Part shown: positions 45,232 through 53,186 of the stretch, piece after piece | Position numbering within the stretch: the stretch's first letter is position 1 | Layout: the number at the start of each line of letters is the position of its first letter | NCBI RefSeq assembly: GCF_001280015.1 | Contig: NZ_LGDV01000130.1 | Location: 1 to 64,000, forward strand | Source of the DNA: Streptomyces sp. MMG1121 | GTDB taxonomy: Bacteria > Actinomycetota > Actinomycetes > Streptomycetales > Streptomycetaceae | Length of the DNA stretch: 64,000 bases | Reading direction: 5' to 3' | The notes under the pieces: model-generated | Seen by the model: only the letters and a program-made list of their open reading frames with translations | Told to the model about the DNA's origin: nothing | Databases searched by the model: none | Program-made: the position numbers and the translations under genes

Positions 45232-47784
45232 TCAGCGAGCGGTGGTCACGCGCTCGCGCGGCGGTGTGGTCGTGGGCGGCGCGGGCGCGCGCCGGCGGCG
45301 GACGGCGGGGACGGCGGTGAGCAGGACGAGGGTGGCCAGCGAGGCGGCCCCGACGGTCGTGCCCAGCCGCAGGCCAGGTGGATGGAAGGTGCAGGTCAGG
45401 CTGGTCGACGTGGCGTCGAGGGAGACGGCGACGAGCCCGTGGTAGCTCATCGCGGGCCGGTCCGGACCGTCGCCCGTGGCACACCGCCAGCCGGCGATCC
45501 GGGGTGCCGCGAGCACCGCGATGCCCTTGCTGTGTGCGGGCAGCTCGGCGCGTACGGTCGCGCCGGAGACGGTCACGCCGGTGGCGCCGGTGGCGGTGAG
45601 CCGGGCTGCGGCGGTGCGCAGCCGGGCGGTGTCCAGGCAGCCGACGGCGCCGGCGGGGACGCGGCCGGGCCGGTTCGGGGTCAGCTCGATGCGGACCCGC
45701 CCGGAGGCGGGGGCGCGGCCGAGCGCTTCCATGGCGGCCCGGTTGCCCGGATACGCGGCCGCGAACCGGACGCCCGTGCCGGCGCCCGCGAGCCGGGCGG
45801 TGCCGGAGAAGTAGGGGGCCCACAGGTGCACCTGGGTCCCGGCCGGGCAGCGGGCCGTGACGGTCGGGCCGGTCAGGGCGTTCCCCGAGCCGACCCGGCC
45901 GTCCGCGACCGGCTTGCCGCTGTCGTCGTGCACGGCGGTGCGGGGCACGGTGTAGACGCGGCTGCCGAGCAGCAGCTCCTGGTTGCGGTACGGCGACGGT
46001 CCGAAGGACGCCGGGTCGGGCGTGGTCCGTACGGTCACCAGGGGCGGCACGTCCCGCCGGGTGACGGTGACCGGGGCGCTGTCCGGCGGCAGGTGGGTCC
46101 GGTGCGGGTCGGGCGGGTTGTGCAGCCGGGCGCCGACGGAGAAGACGACGTCGGTGACGGCGTTGTCCAGGCTCTGCACGCCGCGCCCGCGCGAGGTCCA
46201 GCCGCCGCCGAGGGCGGTGAGGGTGCGGCTGAGGACGTCGGAGGTGAGGCTGCTGTAGTACTGGGCGCCCTGACCGCCCACCAGCATCGGGTCGTTGGCG
46301 ACGGTCTGCTCACGGCCGGGGTCGGTGCGGTGGCGCGGCCAGCCGTCGGCCCCGGCGATCGCCTCCGCCTGCTGCCGCTGCCGCTGTCCCCAGGGCGCGT
46401 AGTCGTCCAGGTGCTTGAGGCGCAGCTCGGTGGCGACGGCGGAGGTGGCGGCGCTCTCGCCGGCCTGCGCCCCGAGCAGGAGTACGACGGCCAGGCCGGC
46501 GAGTCGGGTGCGCGGCCGGGCGCGGCCCAGCAGAAGGAGTCCGCCCAGGGTGCCCGCGACGGCGAGCAGCAGTACCGGCCAGGTGTGCGGGCGTACCAGC
46601 GCGCTGCGGCTCGCGACGGCGGTGATCAGGGCGAGCAGCGCGGTCGCGGCGCCGAGGGCCCGCCGGTCGGGCGGGCCGTACGCCAGCGCGTGCCAGGCGG
46701 CGATGACGAGCAGTCCGCACAGGACGAAGGCCTGCCGGTAGGAGCTGCCCTGCGGGGTGGCGAAGGCGTGCCAGACCAGATGGGTGGGCGCCCACTGGAG
46801 CGAGAGGGCGACCGCGAGGACCAGGGCCGTCCAGCCCGCGCGCACGGGACCGGGCACGGCCCGGTGGAAGGGCAGGGCGAGGGCGAGCACCAGCGCGGTG
46901 ACGCCGACGTAGAGGGCCGGGGTGCCGAAGCTGTACGTCGTCGGGAGCAGCCGGGCCAGCAGGTCGTCGCCCGGCACGGGCGTGAACTGCCGTACGCGGC
47001 CGGGGTAGGCGTGCCGGGTGCCCAGGTAGACGACGGTGACGAGCGGAGCGGCGAGGCCCGTGCCGAGCGCGGTGGTGAGGCCGGCGCGGCCGACGGCGGC
47101 GAGCGCCTCGCGGCGGGACGGGCGGGCGAGCAGCAGGCGCAGCAGCAGGACCAGGGCGGCGCCGAGGGTGGCCATGTAGGCGGTGTAGAAGTTGGCGGTC
47201 CAGGCGAGGGCGACGATCAGCACGCCGGCCGGGCGCCGTCGCCGTGCGAGGCTCCACTCGCCGACCAGGCACAGCAGCGGCAGGGCGATCAGACCGTCGA
47301 GCCACATCGGGTTGTAGTCGGCGTCGGCCAGGGTCCAGCCGCACAGCGCGTACGAGGCACCGAGCAGACCGGCGGCCCACCAGCGGCCCGGCCTCAGGGT
47401 GAGCAGGAGCCAGGCCATGGCGGCCGCCGCCGAGGCGGTCTTCAGGACCGTGATGACGTAGACCGCGAGGTCGATCCGGTCCCGGGGGAAGAGGGCGACG
47501 AGGAGTGCGAACGGGCTGCCGAGGTAGGTGCCGAGGTCGGGCAGGAAGCTGGATCCGTAGCCGGACTGCCAGTTGACGAGGAGGCCGCCGTCGGCGCGGC
47601 CGTGCAGCAGGTCCCACAGATGGGCGTGGAAGGGCACGTACTGGTTGCCGAGGTCGTTCACGCTGCGGGTGCGGGGCCCGAAGGGAAAGCTGCGCGCGAG
47701 GACGTCACCGGCGCAGAACGCCGTGAGCGTCACGGCCGCGGCGAGCAGGGCGGCGGCCCGCCGCGGTCGGGATATCTCTTTCAC
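45232..47784 (-). CDS. YfhO-family membrane glycosyltransferase
   Basis: The 850-residue protein has about 12-13 spans and starts with a membrane segment, then the YfhO pattern NDLGNQYVPFHAHLWDLLHG ... WQSGYGSSFLPDLGTYLGSPF. An outside domain lies near the C-terminus before a last span (GTTVGAASLATLVLLTAVPAVRRR). YfhO proteins add sugar from a lipid carrier to a wall or lipoteichoic polymer in Bacillus and Listeria. I chose GTG 47784 because AGGA lies nine bases ahead; a GTG at 47829 is possible. It leads the operon. Confidence 0.9.
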   Translation of the reverse strand: MKEISRPRRAAALLAAAVTLTAFCAGDVLARSFPFGPRTRSVNDLGNQYVPFHAHLWDLLHGRADGGLLVNWQSGYGSSFLPDLGTYLGSPFALLVALFPRDRIDLAVYVITVLKTASAAAAMAWLLLTLRPGRWWAAGLLGASYALCGWTLADADYNPMWLDGLIALPLLCLVGEWSLARRRRPAGVLIVALAWTANFYTAYMATLGAALVLLLRLLLARPSRREALAAVGRAGLTTALGTGLAAPLVTVVYLGTRHAYPGRVRQFTPVPGDDLLARLLPTTYSFGTPALYVGVTALVLALALPFHRAVPGPVRAGWTALVLAVALSLQWAPTHLVWHAFATPQGSSYRQAFVLCGLLVIAAWHALAYGPPDRRALGAATALLALITAVASRSALVRPHTWPVLLLAVAGTLGGLLLLGRARPRTRLAGLAVVLLLGAQAGESAATSAVATELRLKHLDDYAPWGQRQRQQAEAIAGADGWPRHRTDPGREQTVANDPMLVGGQGAQYYSSLTSDVLSRTLTALGGGWTSRGRGVQSLDNAVTDVVFSVGARLHNPPDPHRTHLPPDSAPVTVTRRDVPPLVTVRTTPDPASFGPSPYRNQELLLGSRVYTVPRTAVHDDSGKPVADGRVGSGNALTGPTVTARCPAGTQVHLWAPYFSGTARLAGAGTGVRFAAAYPGNRAAMEALGRAPASGRVRIELTPNRPGRVPAGAVGCLDTARLRTAAARLTATGATGVTVSGATVRAELPAHSKGIAVLAAPRIAGWRCATGDGPDRPAMSYHGLVAVSLDATSTSLTCTFHPPGLRLGTTVGAASLATLVLLTAVPAVRRRRAPAPPTTTPPRERVTTAR

Positions 47785-47878
47785 ACCCGTTTCCTGTCCG
47801 GGTGCCGCCGTGCGTTTCGGGGCCCCCACGGAATGTATTCCTCATCGATTCGCCGACTTAGACGGAGGAGGTTTCCGC

Positions 47879-47992
47879 ATGGTTGTGCCCGCTCTCGAAG
47901 AAAGGCACGGTTCGATGGATTATCCGGAACAGATCGTGAATTCTGCGGACGCCAGGGAAACGGCGGATTTCAACGAGGTGTGCTCAACGTGA
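47879..47992 (+). CDS. 37-residue ORF with optimal Shine-Dalgarno sequence
   Basis: GGAGGAGG stands seven bases before the ATG, an unusually strong site. The product starts MVVPALEERHGS, continues with MDYPEQIV and ends in NEVCST; it is acidic and has one Cys near the end. Codons include A/T-ending ones (GTT, GGT, GAT TAT, AAT TCT) that are rare in the neighbourhood. A second ATG (13th codon) exists. It is divergent from the yfhO operon. A precursor peptide, a regulatory ORF or a decayed gene are all possible; I recognise no family. Confidence 0.45.
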   Translation: MVVPALEERHGSMDYPEQIVNSADARETADFNEVCST

Positions 47993-48070
47993 ATGCCCCT
48001 TGCGGGCGGCGTCGGCGCCGGTGCCCGGGTCGGCCGGGCCGTGGCGCTCATGGCTGCGCGAAGTCGGAGC

Positions 48071-48101
48071 TTGACCTGGAGCGCGCTCCAGGTTCTACCG
48101 T
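48071..48101 (+). promoter_or_regulatory. MerR-type promoter with 20-bp palindrome in the spacer
   Basis: TTGACC (48071-48076) and TACCGT (48096-48101) are 19 bases apart, the overlong spacing typical of MerR-activated promoters. The perfect palindrome ACCTGGAGCGCGCTCCAGGT (48074-48093) overlaps the spacer. The ATG follows seven bases after the -10, so the message is probably leaderless. Confidence 0.85.
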
Positions 48102-48108
48102 TCTTGTC

Positions 48109-48534
48109 ATGACCAGCGGACAACCTCTCCCGCAGGACCGGGAACCGTCGTTGACCATCGCCCAGGTCGCCGAGCGCACGGGCCTGAGTCACGACACGCT
48201 CCGGTACTACGAGAAGGCCGGCCTGATCGAACGGGTCGGCCGGACCACCGGCAACCAGCGTCGCTACCAGACGGCGGACCTGGCCTGGCTGGAATTCCTG
48301 CTGCGGCTGCGCGAGACCGGCATGTCGATCGCCGACATGCAGCGCTTCGCCCGGCTGCGGGCGCAGGGGGACACGACGATCGCCGGCCGGCTGGCGATGC
48401 TCCGTGAGCACCGCGCCGAACTGGCCGACCGCATCCGGTCGCTCAGGCGCAACGCGGCCGCGCTGGACGACAAGATCGCACACTACGAAGGGCTGCTCCC
48501 CGAGGAGCAGCCGGGAACGGACGAGTTGACATGA
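48109..48534 (+). CDS. MerR-family transcriptional regulator
   Basis: The N-terminal winged helix (LTIAQVAERTGLSHDTLRYYEKAGLIERVGRTTGNQRRY) and a coiled-coil dimer helix (MQRFARLRAQGDTTIAGRLAMLREHRAELADRIRSL) make this a MerR protein of 141 residues. It has no Cys in its C-terminal part, so it is not a metal or thiol sensor of the classic kind. It should activate its own promoter and the downstream CMD gene, which overlaps it by four bases. Confidence 0.93.
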   Translation: MTSGQPLPQDREPSLTIAQVAERTGLSHDTLRYYEKAGLIERVGRTTGNQRRYQTADLAWLEFLLRLRETGMSIADMQRFARLRAQGDTTIAGRLAMLREHRAELADRIRSLRRNAAALDDKIAHYEGLLPEEQPGTDELT

Positions 48535-48971
48535 GCGCGAGCACCACCCGTGAAGAGCGTTTCGCCCACGGTCTGGAGGTCCTGAAGAAGGTCGACGGCG
48601 AGGCCGGGCAGCGGGTCGTGGACTCGCTCGCCGACATCAACCCGGAGCTGGGGCAGCAGGTCGTCGCCTGGGCGTTCGGGGAGATCTACGACCGGCCCGG
48701 ACTCGCCCCGCGCGACCGCCAGCTGGTCACCCTGGGCATGCTCACCGCGCTCGGCGGTTGCGAGGCCCAGCTGGACGTGCATGTGAACGCCGCCCTGAAC
48801 GTGGGCCTCACGCCGGAGCAGATCACGGAGGCCCTGCTGCACTCCGCCGTCTACTGCGGCATGCCGAAGGCACTCAACGCCACCTTCGCCGCGAAGAAGG
48901 TCTTCGCCGAGCGCGGGCTGCTGCCGCTCGGACAGCGGCCCGCGCAGGAGAGCCCGGCTACTTCCGCTTGA
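48531..48971 (+). CDS. Carboxymuconolactone decarboxylase-family protein
   Basis: The 146-residue all-helical protein contains ALGGCEAQLDVHVNAALNVGLTPEQITEALLHSAVYCGMPKALNA, the CMD pattern. Relatives include gamma-carboxymuconolactone decarboxylase and AhpD-like proteins. The usual CxxC of AhpD is absent, so a peroxidase role is unlikely. Coupled to MerR; it may handle an electrophilic compound sensed by MerR, which is inference. Its end overlaps the convergent arabinofuranosidase gene by 14 bases. Confidence 0.85.
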   Translation: MSASTTREERFAHGLEVLKKVDGEAGQRVVDSLADINPELGQQVVAWAFGEIYDRPGLAPRDRQLVTLGMLTALGGCEAQLDVHVNAALNVGLTPEQITEALLHSAVYCGMPKALNATFAAKKVFAERGLLPLGQRPAQESPATSA

Positions 48972-51438
48972 TCCTCAGGAACGTGATCGAGTTCGCCGGG
49001 AAGGTGTACGTGAACCGGTCGGCGACCCCCGTGAACGTGGACGTGACCGGCGCGACCGCCGTGGCCGTCTCGCTGTTCACCGCGTCCGGCGCGGCGGCCA
49101 GCGTGGTCACCCTGGCCTTGGACGCGACCTCGGCGCCGCCCAGGTCGATCGCCGTACGGGCCGCCGAGGACTGGTCGTTGACGACCTTGACGATCAGCTC
49201 ACCGGTCTTCGCGTCCCGCGTCACGACCTGCCGGAACGGCTCGGCCGGCTTGTCGTCGGCGAAGCTGCCCCACTGCTGTCCGTCGAGGTAGAGGGTGACC
49301 TGGCGGCCGCGCACCTTGATGTCGACGTCGTAGGCGCGCCCGGTCTCGACCGAGCCGGGCTTGGACATCAGCGTGGACTTGCCGCCGTCCACGGCCTGCT
49401 CGACGGCGCTCTGGGTGTCGTTCCAGCCGCCGATGTTCCACCAGTAGTAGTCACCGGTGTCCTTGACGCCGAAAGCGACGAGGAAGCCCTCCTGGCCGGA
49501 CTTCTTGGTGGCCTTCACATGCAGGTCGTAGTCGTGCCAGGCGGGGTCGCCGGCCGAGACCATGGTGTTCTCGGCGGTGGTGTCGCTCTGTACGTAGCTG
49601 CCGTCCCGGACGCTCCAGCTGCCGGTCCCGGTGTGGGTCCACTTCGAGGCGTCACCGGAGAAGTCGTCGCTGAGCAGGGTGCTGCCGTCGGTGGCGGTCA
49701 CCTTCACGTCGTCGTAGGCCGCGCTGGTGTTCCAGGTGGACAGTCCGACGGCGCCGGTGACGGGGCCGCTGACGTCCGGGGTGCTGGTCGCCGTGCTCGG
49801 CACCACCCGGTCGCCGACGTTGGTCATGAACAGCTTCTGGACCTCGTAGTTGGCCGAGTCCCAGGAGGCGTGGTTGTTGAACCACACCAGGTCCGGGCGC
49901 CACTGGACAGCGTCCTCGTTGGCGAACAGCGGGGCGTAGGAGGCGAGTTCGACGACGTCCGCGTTGCGTTCCAGACCGGTCATGTACGCAGCCTCGGCGA
50001 GGCCGTTCTTGAAGGCGTTGCCCTGGGAGGCGTACTCGCCGACGAAGACCTTCGGGCCGCTGCGGTCGTAGGAGTCGTAGCGGTCGTTGTTCTGCAGGAA
50101 CCACTGCGGGCTCTTGTAGTAGTGCTCGTCGACCAGGTCGACCTTGGCGTCCTTGTTGAGCTTCCAGGCCGTGTCGAAGGTCGTGCCGCTCGCGTCCGGG
50201 CCCGAGTTGGAGATGACCCGCATGTACGGGTACTCGGCCTGGATGGCCGCGCGGAACCGGGTGAAGCGGGCGAAGAACTCGTTCGGCAGGTTCTCCTCGT
50301 TGCCGACCTCGATGTGGGTGAGGCGGAAGGGCTTGGGGTGGCCCATCCCGGCACGCACCTTGCCCCACTTCGAGGTCGCCGGGCCGTTGGCGAACTCGAT
50401 GAGGTCCAGGGTGTCCTGGATGTGCCGCTTGAGCAGGGCGTCGTCGTCCACGGCCTGGTTCTGGCCGCAGCCGGTCACCAGGGCCGGTACGACGGGCAGG
50501 GGCATGGCGCCGATGTCCTCGGCGAAGCGGAAGTACTCGTAGTAGCCGAGTCCGTAACTCTGGTTGTATCCCCAGAAGTTGGCGTTGGCGGGACGGGTCT
50601 CGACCGGGCCGACGGTGTCCTTCCACTGGTAGGCGCGCTTGCGCTGCCAGCCGGAGGCCTCGCTGTAGTCCTGCATGGAGCCGGTGTTGACCAGGCAGCC
50701 GCCGGGGAAGCGGACGAAGCCGGGGTGCAGGGCGGCGATCTTCTCGGCGAGGTCCTTGCGCAGGCCGTTGGGCTCGTGCTTGTAGGTGTCGCGCGGGAAG
50801 AGGGAGACCATGTCGAGGGCCGCGGCAGTGCCGGAGGCCACGGCGAGACGGCCGGTGGTGCTGGTGCGGCTCGCGGTGAAGGTGGCCCTGTACTGGGCCC
50901 AGCCGCCCATCCTCGCCGCGATCCGCCGGGCGGTGGCGAGGGTGCCGCCCGCGTCCTGGAGGCTGACGGTGAGCGTGGTGCCGGCGTCGGCGCGGGCCCA
51001 CACCGAGAAGTCGTACTTCACGCCGTCCGTGACCGCGATCCCGGTGTTGTAGCCGGAGTTGGTGACCGCCGAACCGGCACCCAGGGCGAGGTAGTCGCGG
51101 TTGCGGTCGCCCAGGCGGCCGGAGTCGTCGACGACCCGCGCGGTGCCCGAGACCGTCCAGGCGGTCAGCGGTGTGTACGACTTGTTGTCGTCGCTGGAGT
51201 ACTCGAAGGACCGGTTCTGGACCAGCTCGGCGTACAGACCGCCGTCAGCGGCCCGGTTGATGTCCTCGAAGAAGACGCCGTACATCGACTTGTCGATCGC
51301 GGGCCCCTTGGCCGAGGGGTCGACGGCGATCGAGTAGTCGGTGACACCCTCGGCGTGGGCGGGGGCGGGGAGGGCGGCCGTGGCGAGCAGGACGGCGCTC
51401 GCTCCCAGGCCGAGTCTCCAGCGGGCGGTGCGTGACAT
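48958..51438 (-). CDS. Secreted alpha-L-arabinofuranosidase (GH51-type)
   Basis: The 826-residue enzyme has a signal peptide ending AHA|EG (about residue 29). A GH51 N-terminal segment (GVFFEDINRAADGGLYAELVQNRSFE) is interrupted by a carbohydrate-binding-like insert, and the barrel follows with acid/base HIEVGNEENLPNEFF and nucleophile KVFVGEYASQGNAF. A second beta-sandwich domain (DDFSGDASKWTHTGTGSWSV ...) lies before the C-terminal GH51 tail. The likely substrate is arabinan or arabinoxylan outside the cell. Two TTCGAA sites stand upstream. Confidence 0.93.
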   Translation of the reverse strand: MSRTARWRLGLGASAVLLATAALPAPAHAEGVTDYSIAVDPSAKGPAIDKSMYGVFFEDINRAADGGLYAELVQNRSFEYSSDDNKSYTPLTAWTVSGTARVVDDSGRLGDRNRDYLALGAGSAVTNSGYNTGIAVTDGVKYDFSVWARADAGTTLTVSLQDAGGTLATARRIAARMGGWAQYRATFTASRTSTTGRLAVASGTAAALDMVSLFPRDTYKHEPNGLRKDLAEKIAALHPGFVRFPGGCLVNTGSMQDYSEASGWQRKRAYQWKDTVGPVETRPANANFWGYNQSYGLGYYEYFRFAEDIGAMPLPVVPALVTGCGQNQAVDDDALLKRHIQDTLDLIEFANGPATSKWGKVRAGMGHPKPFRLTHIEVGNEENLPNEFFARFTRFRAAIQAEYPYMRVISNSGPDASGTTFDTAWKLNKDAKVDLVDEHYYKSPQWFLQNNDRYDSYDRSGPKVFVGEYASQGNAFKNGLAEAAYMTGLERNADVVELASYAPLFANEDAVQWRPDLVWFNNHASWDSANYEVQKLFMTNVGDRVVPSTATSTPDVSGPVTGAVGLSTWNTSAAYDDVKVTATDGSTLLSDDFSGDASKWTHTGTGSWSVRDGSYVQSDTTAENTMVSAGDPAWHDYDLHVKATKKSGQEGFLVAFGVKDTGDYYWWNIGGWNDTQSAVEQAVDGGKSTLMSKPGSVETGRAYDVDIKVRGRQVTLYLDGQQWGSFADDKPAEPFRQVVTRDAKTGELIVKVVNDQSSAARTAIDLGGAEVASKARVTTLAAAPDAVNSETATAVAPVTSTFTGVADRFTYTFPANSITFLRIKRK

Positions 51439-51476
51439 GGATACTCCGCGGCTCTGAGGTGTCCGGAGGACAGTTC

Positions 51477-51511
51477 GTTCGAAATATCAGACGCTGGTCA
51501 GCACTTCGAAC
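51477..51511 (-). promoter_or_regulatory. Paired TTCGAA repeats upstream of arabinofuranosidase
   Basis: GTTCGAA (51477-51483) and TTCGAAC (51505-51511) are inverted and separated by 21 bases, about two helical turns. The pair lies 40-75 bases before the start and may be an operator for a sugar-responsive repressor. Confidence 0.45.
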
Positions 51512-51584
51512 GCACGCTAAGGGAGGGGCGTGAGCACGTCAATGGGCGGGACGGGGTCGACAAGGTCACCCGTAAGCTCGGCGT

Positions 51585-52037
51585 ATGCAGGGGCAGCAGC
51601 GGTACTGGCCGGTCGCCGACGTGCTGGCCTATCTGGCCGGGCGCTGGCGCGTCGAGCGGAGTGTGCGGGACCTCGCGGGCGGGGCCGAGGGGCACTTCTC
51701 GGGAGTGACCGTCTTCGGCAGGCTGCCCGGCGGCGGGCTGCTGCACGAGGAGGCGGGGGACTTCACCTGGCAGGGCGTGACCCGGCCCGCGACCCGGACG
51801 CTGCGCTTCCTGCCGGGGCCGACGCCGGGCACGGCGGACGTACGGTTCGCCGACGGGCGCCCCTTCCACGGCCTCGACCTCGGCTCGGGGCGGTACGTCG
51901 CCGACCATCCGTGCTCGGCCGACCTCTACCGGGGCGAGTTCACCGTCCGGGACGCCGCGCGCTGGCGCACGGTGTGGCGGGTCGGCGGCCCCGCGAAGGA
52001 CCTGCTCCTCACGACCGACTACGTGCGCGAGGACTGA
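51585..52037 (+). CDS. DUF6314-family protein
   Basis: The 150-residue protein shows DVLAYLAGRWRVERSVRDLAGGAEGHFSGVTVFGRLPGGGLLHEEAGDFTW and YRGEFTVRDAARWRTVWRVGGPAKDLLLTTDYVR, a beta-rich family of unknown function often placed beside histidine-phosphatase-like genes. No signal peptide. It converges with, and overlaps by 19 bases, the next gene. Confidence 0.8.
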   Translation: MQGQQRYWPVADVLAYLAGRWRVERSVRDLAGGAEGHFSGVTVFGRLPGGGLLHEEAGDFTWQGVTRPATRTLRFLPGPTPGTADVRFADGRPFHGLDLGSGRYVADHPCSADLYRGEFTVRDAARWRTVWRVGGPAKDLLLTTDYVRED

Positions 52038-52612
52038 GCGCAGACACCGTCGAAGCGGAGGTTCCAGCGGCCCGCGCGGCCGGTGACGGTGGTCGTGGAC
52101 AGCGGGCGCACATCGATGTTCCAGTAGGTCGCGGGCGGCGCCTTCAGGGCGTAGACCAGGGCTGCGCGGACCACGGCGGGCTCGGCGACGGCGACGATCC
52201 GGCCGCCGTCCTCCGCCGGCCGGGTGTCCAGCCAGCCGCCGATCCGGGAGACGAAGGCCAGCAGGGACTCGCCGCCGTGCGGGGTGGCGCGCGGATCGGC
52301 GAGCCAGGCGTCCACCGCGTCCGGCTCACGGGCCATCGCCTCGCCCAGGGTCAGCCCGCGCCAGCGGCCCATGTCGCAGTCCCGCAGCGCCGGCTGGACC
52401 AGCGGGCCGTACCCCAGGGCGTCGCCGGTGGCCCGGCTGCGCGGGGTCGGCGAGCAGTAGCGCAGCTCGGCGGCCGCCAGCGGCAGCAGCTCCCCGGCGG
52501 AGCGCTGCACCTCTTCCCAGCCCGCCTGGTCCAGCGGCCGGTCGTCCTCGAAGCGCTCCGCGAGCAGCGGGGCACTGCGCGCGGCGGCGACGAACGTCAC
52601 CCTCAGTGGCAT
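52019..52612 (-). CDS. Degenerate histidine-phosphatase-fold protein
   Basis: The fold is recognisable: LRVTFVAAARSAPLLAERF, CSPTPRSRATGDAL, CDMGRWRGLTLGEAMAREPDAVDAWLADPRATPHGGESLLAF and RIVAVAEPAVVRAALVYAL. The phosphate-binding RHG motif is replaced by AARS, and the second catalytic His (normally SHG) by AEP, so it probably has no phosphatase activity. It may bind a ligand or partner. In other Streptomyces such proteins stand near cobalt transport genes, which are not seen here. I chose ATG 52612; the 15 residues upstream to 52657 are not family-like. Confidence 0.8.
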   Translation of the reverse strand: MPLRVTFVAAARSAPLLAERFEDDRPLDQAGWEEVQRSAGELLPLAAAELRYCSPTPRSRATGDALGYGPLVQPALRDCDMGRWRGLTLGEAMAREPDAVDAWLADPRATPHGGESLLAFVSRIGGWLDTRPAEDGGRIVAVAEPAVVRAALVYALKAPPATYWNIDVRPLSTTTVTGRAGRWNLRFDGVCAQSSRT

Positions 52613-52699
52613 GCGGTGATGGTGGGCCGCGAGTGGGGGCAGGTCAAGGGGTGCCACCTGTGAGTTACGGCGGGTGCGCGGCCGCTCACCGGGGCGCTC

Positions 52700-53137
52700 C
52701 TACTCGAAGAGGTGGATCATCCACCGCTCGGGCCGGTCCAGCGGCCGGAAGCCCACCTTCTCGTACACCTGCTGCGCGTCGTGGGTGGCGAGCAGGAAGC
52801 GGCGCAGCCCGTACGGCTTCAGATGGTCGCGGATACGGCCCACGAACGCCGTGCCGATCCCCTTGCCGCGCACCGACGGGTCGACGTACACGTCGGCGAG
52901 CCAGGCGAACAGCGCCTGGTCGGTGACGACGCGCGCGTACGCCACCTGCTCCCCCGAGGTCCGCTCGTACACGCCGAAGTTGATCGAGGACGCCATCGCG
53001 CGTTCGTGCTGCTCGCGGGGCCGGTCGATCGCCCAGTAGGCGTCGGTCGACAGCCAGCCGTGGACGCGGTCCACGTCGACGCGGGCGGTGTCGGCGGAGA
53101 ATTCGTAGCTGTCGGGGAGCTCGGGCGTCTGGGTCAT
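52700..53137 (-). CDS. GNAT-family N-acetyltransferase
   Basis: The 145-residue enzyme has VYVDPSVRGKGIGTAFVGRIRDHL (acetyl-CoA loop) and LLATHDAQQVYEKVGFRPLD. An ATG at 53137 with GAGGA ahead is the best start. It lies between the histidine-phosphatase-like gene and MocR, in the same direction. Substrate unknown; the fold is closest to small-molecule GNATs. Confidence 0.9.
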   Translation of the reverse strand: MTQTPELPDSYEFSADTARVDVDRVHGWLSTDAYWAIDRPREQHERAMASSINFGVYERTSGEQVAYARVVTDQALFAWLADVYVDPSVRGKGIGTAFVGRIRDHLKPYGLRRFLLATHDAQQVYEKVGFRPLDRPERWMIHLFE

Positions 53138-53186
53138 GCCAAGATCCTCACAGTGCGATCGACCCACGTCGAATCGACTTCCCGCC

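Noticed and set aside
45208..48108. Long plus-strand frame running into the MerR gene
   Set aside because: Only its last 141 codons (MerR) are real; the rest mirrors the YfhO gene.
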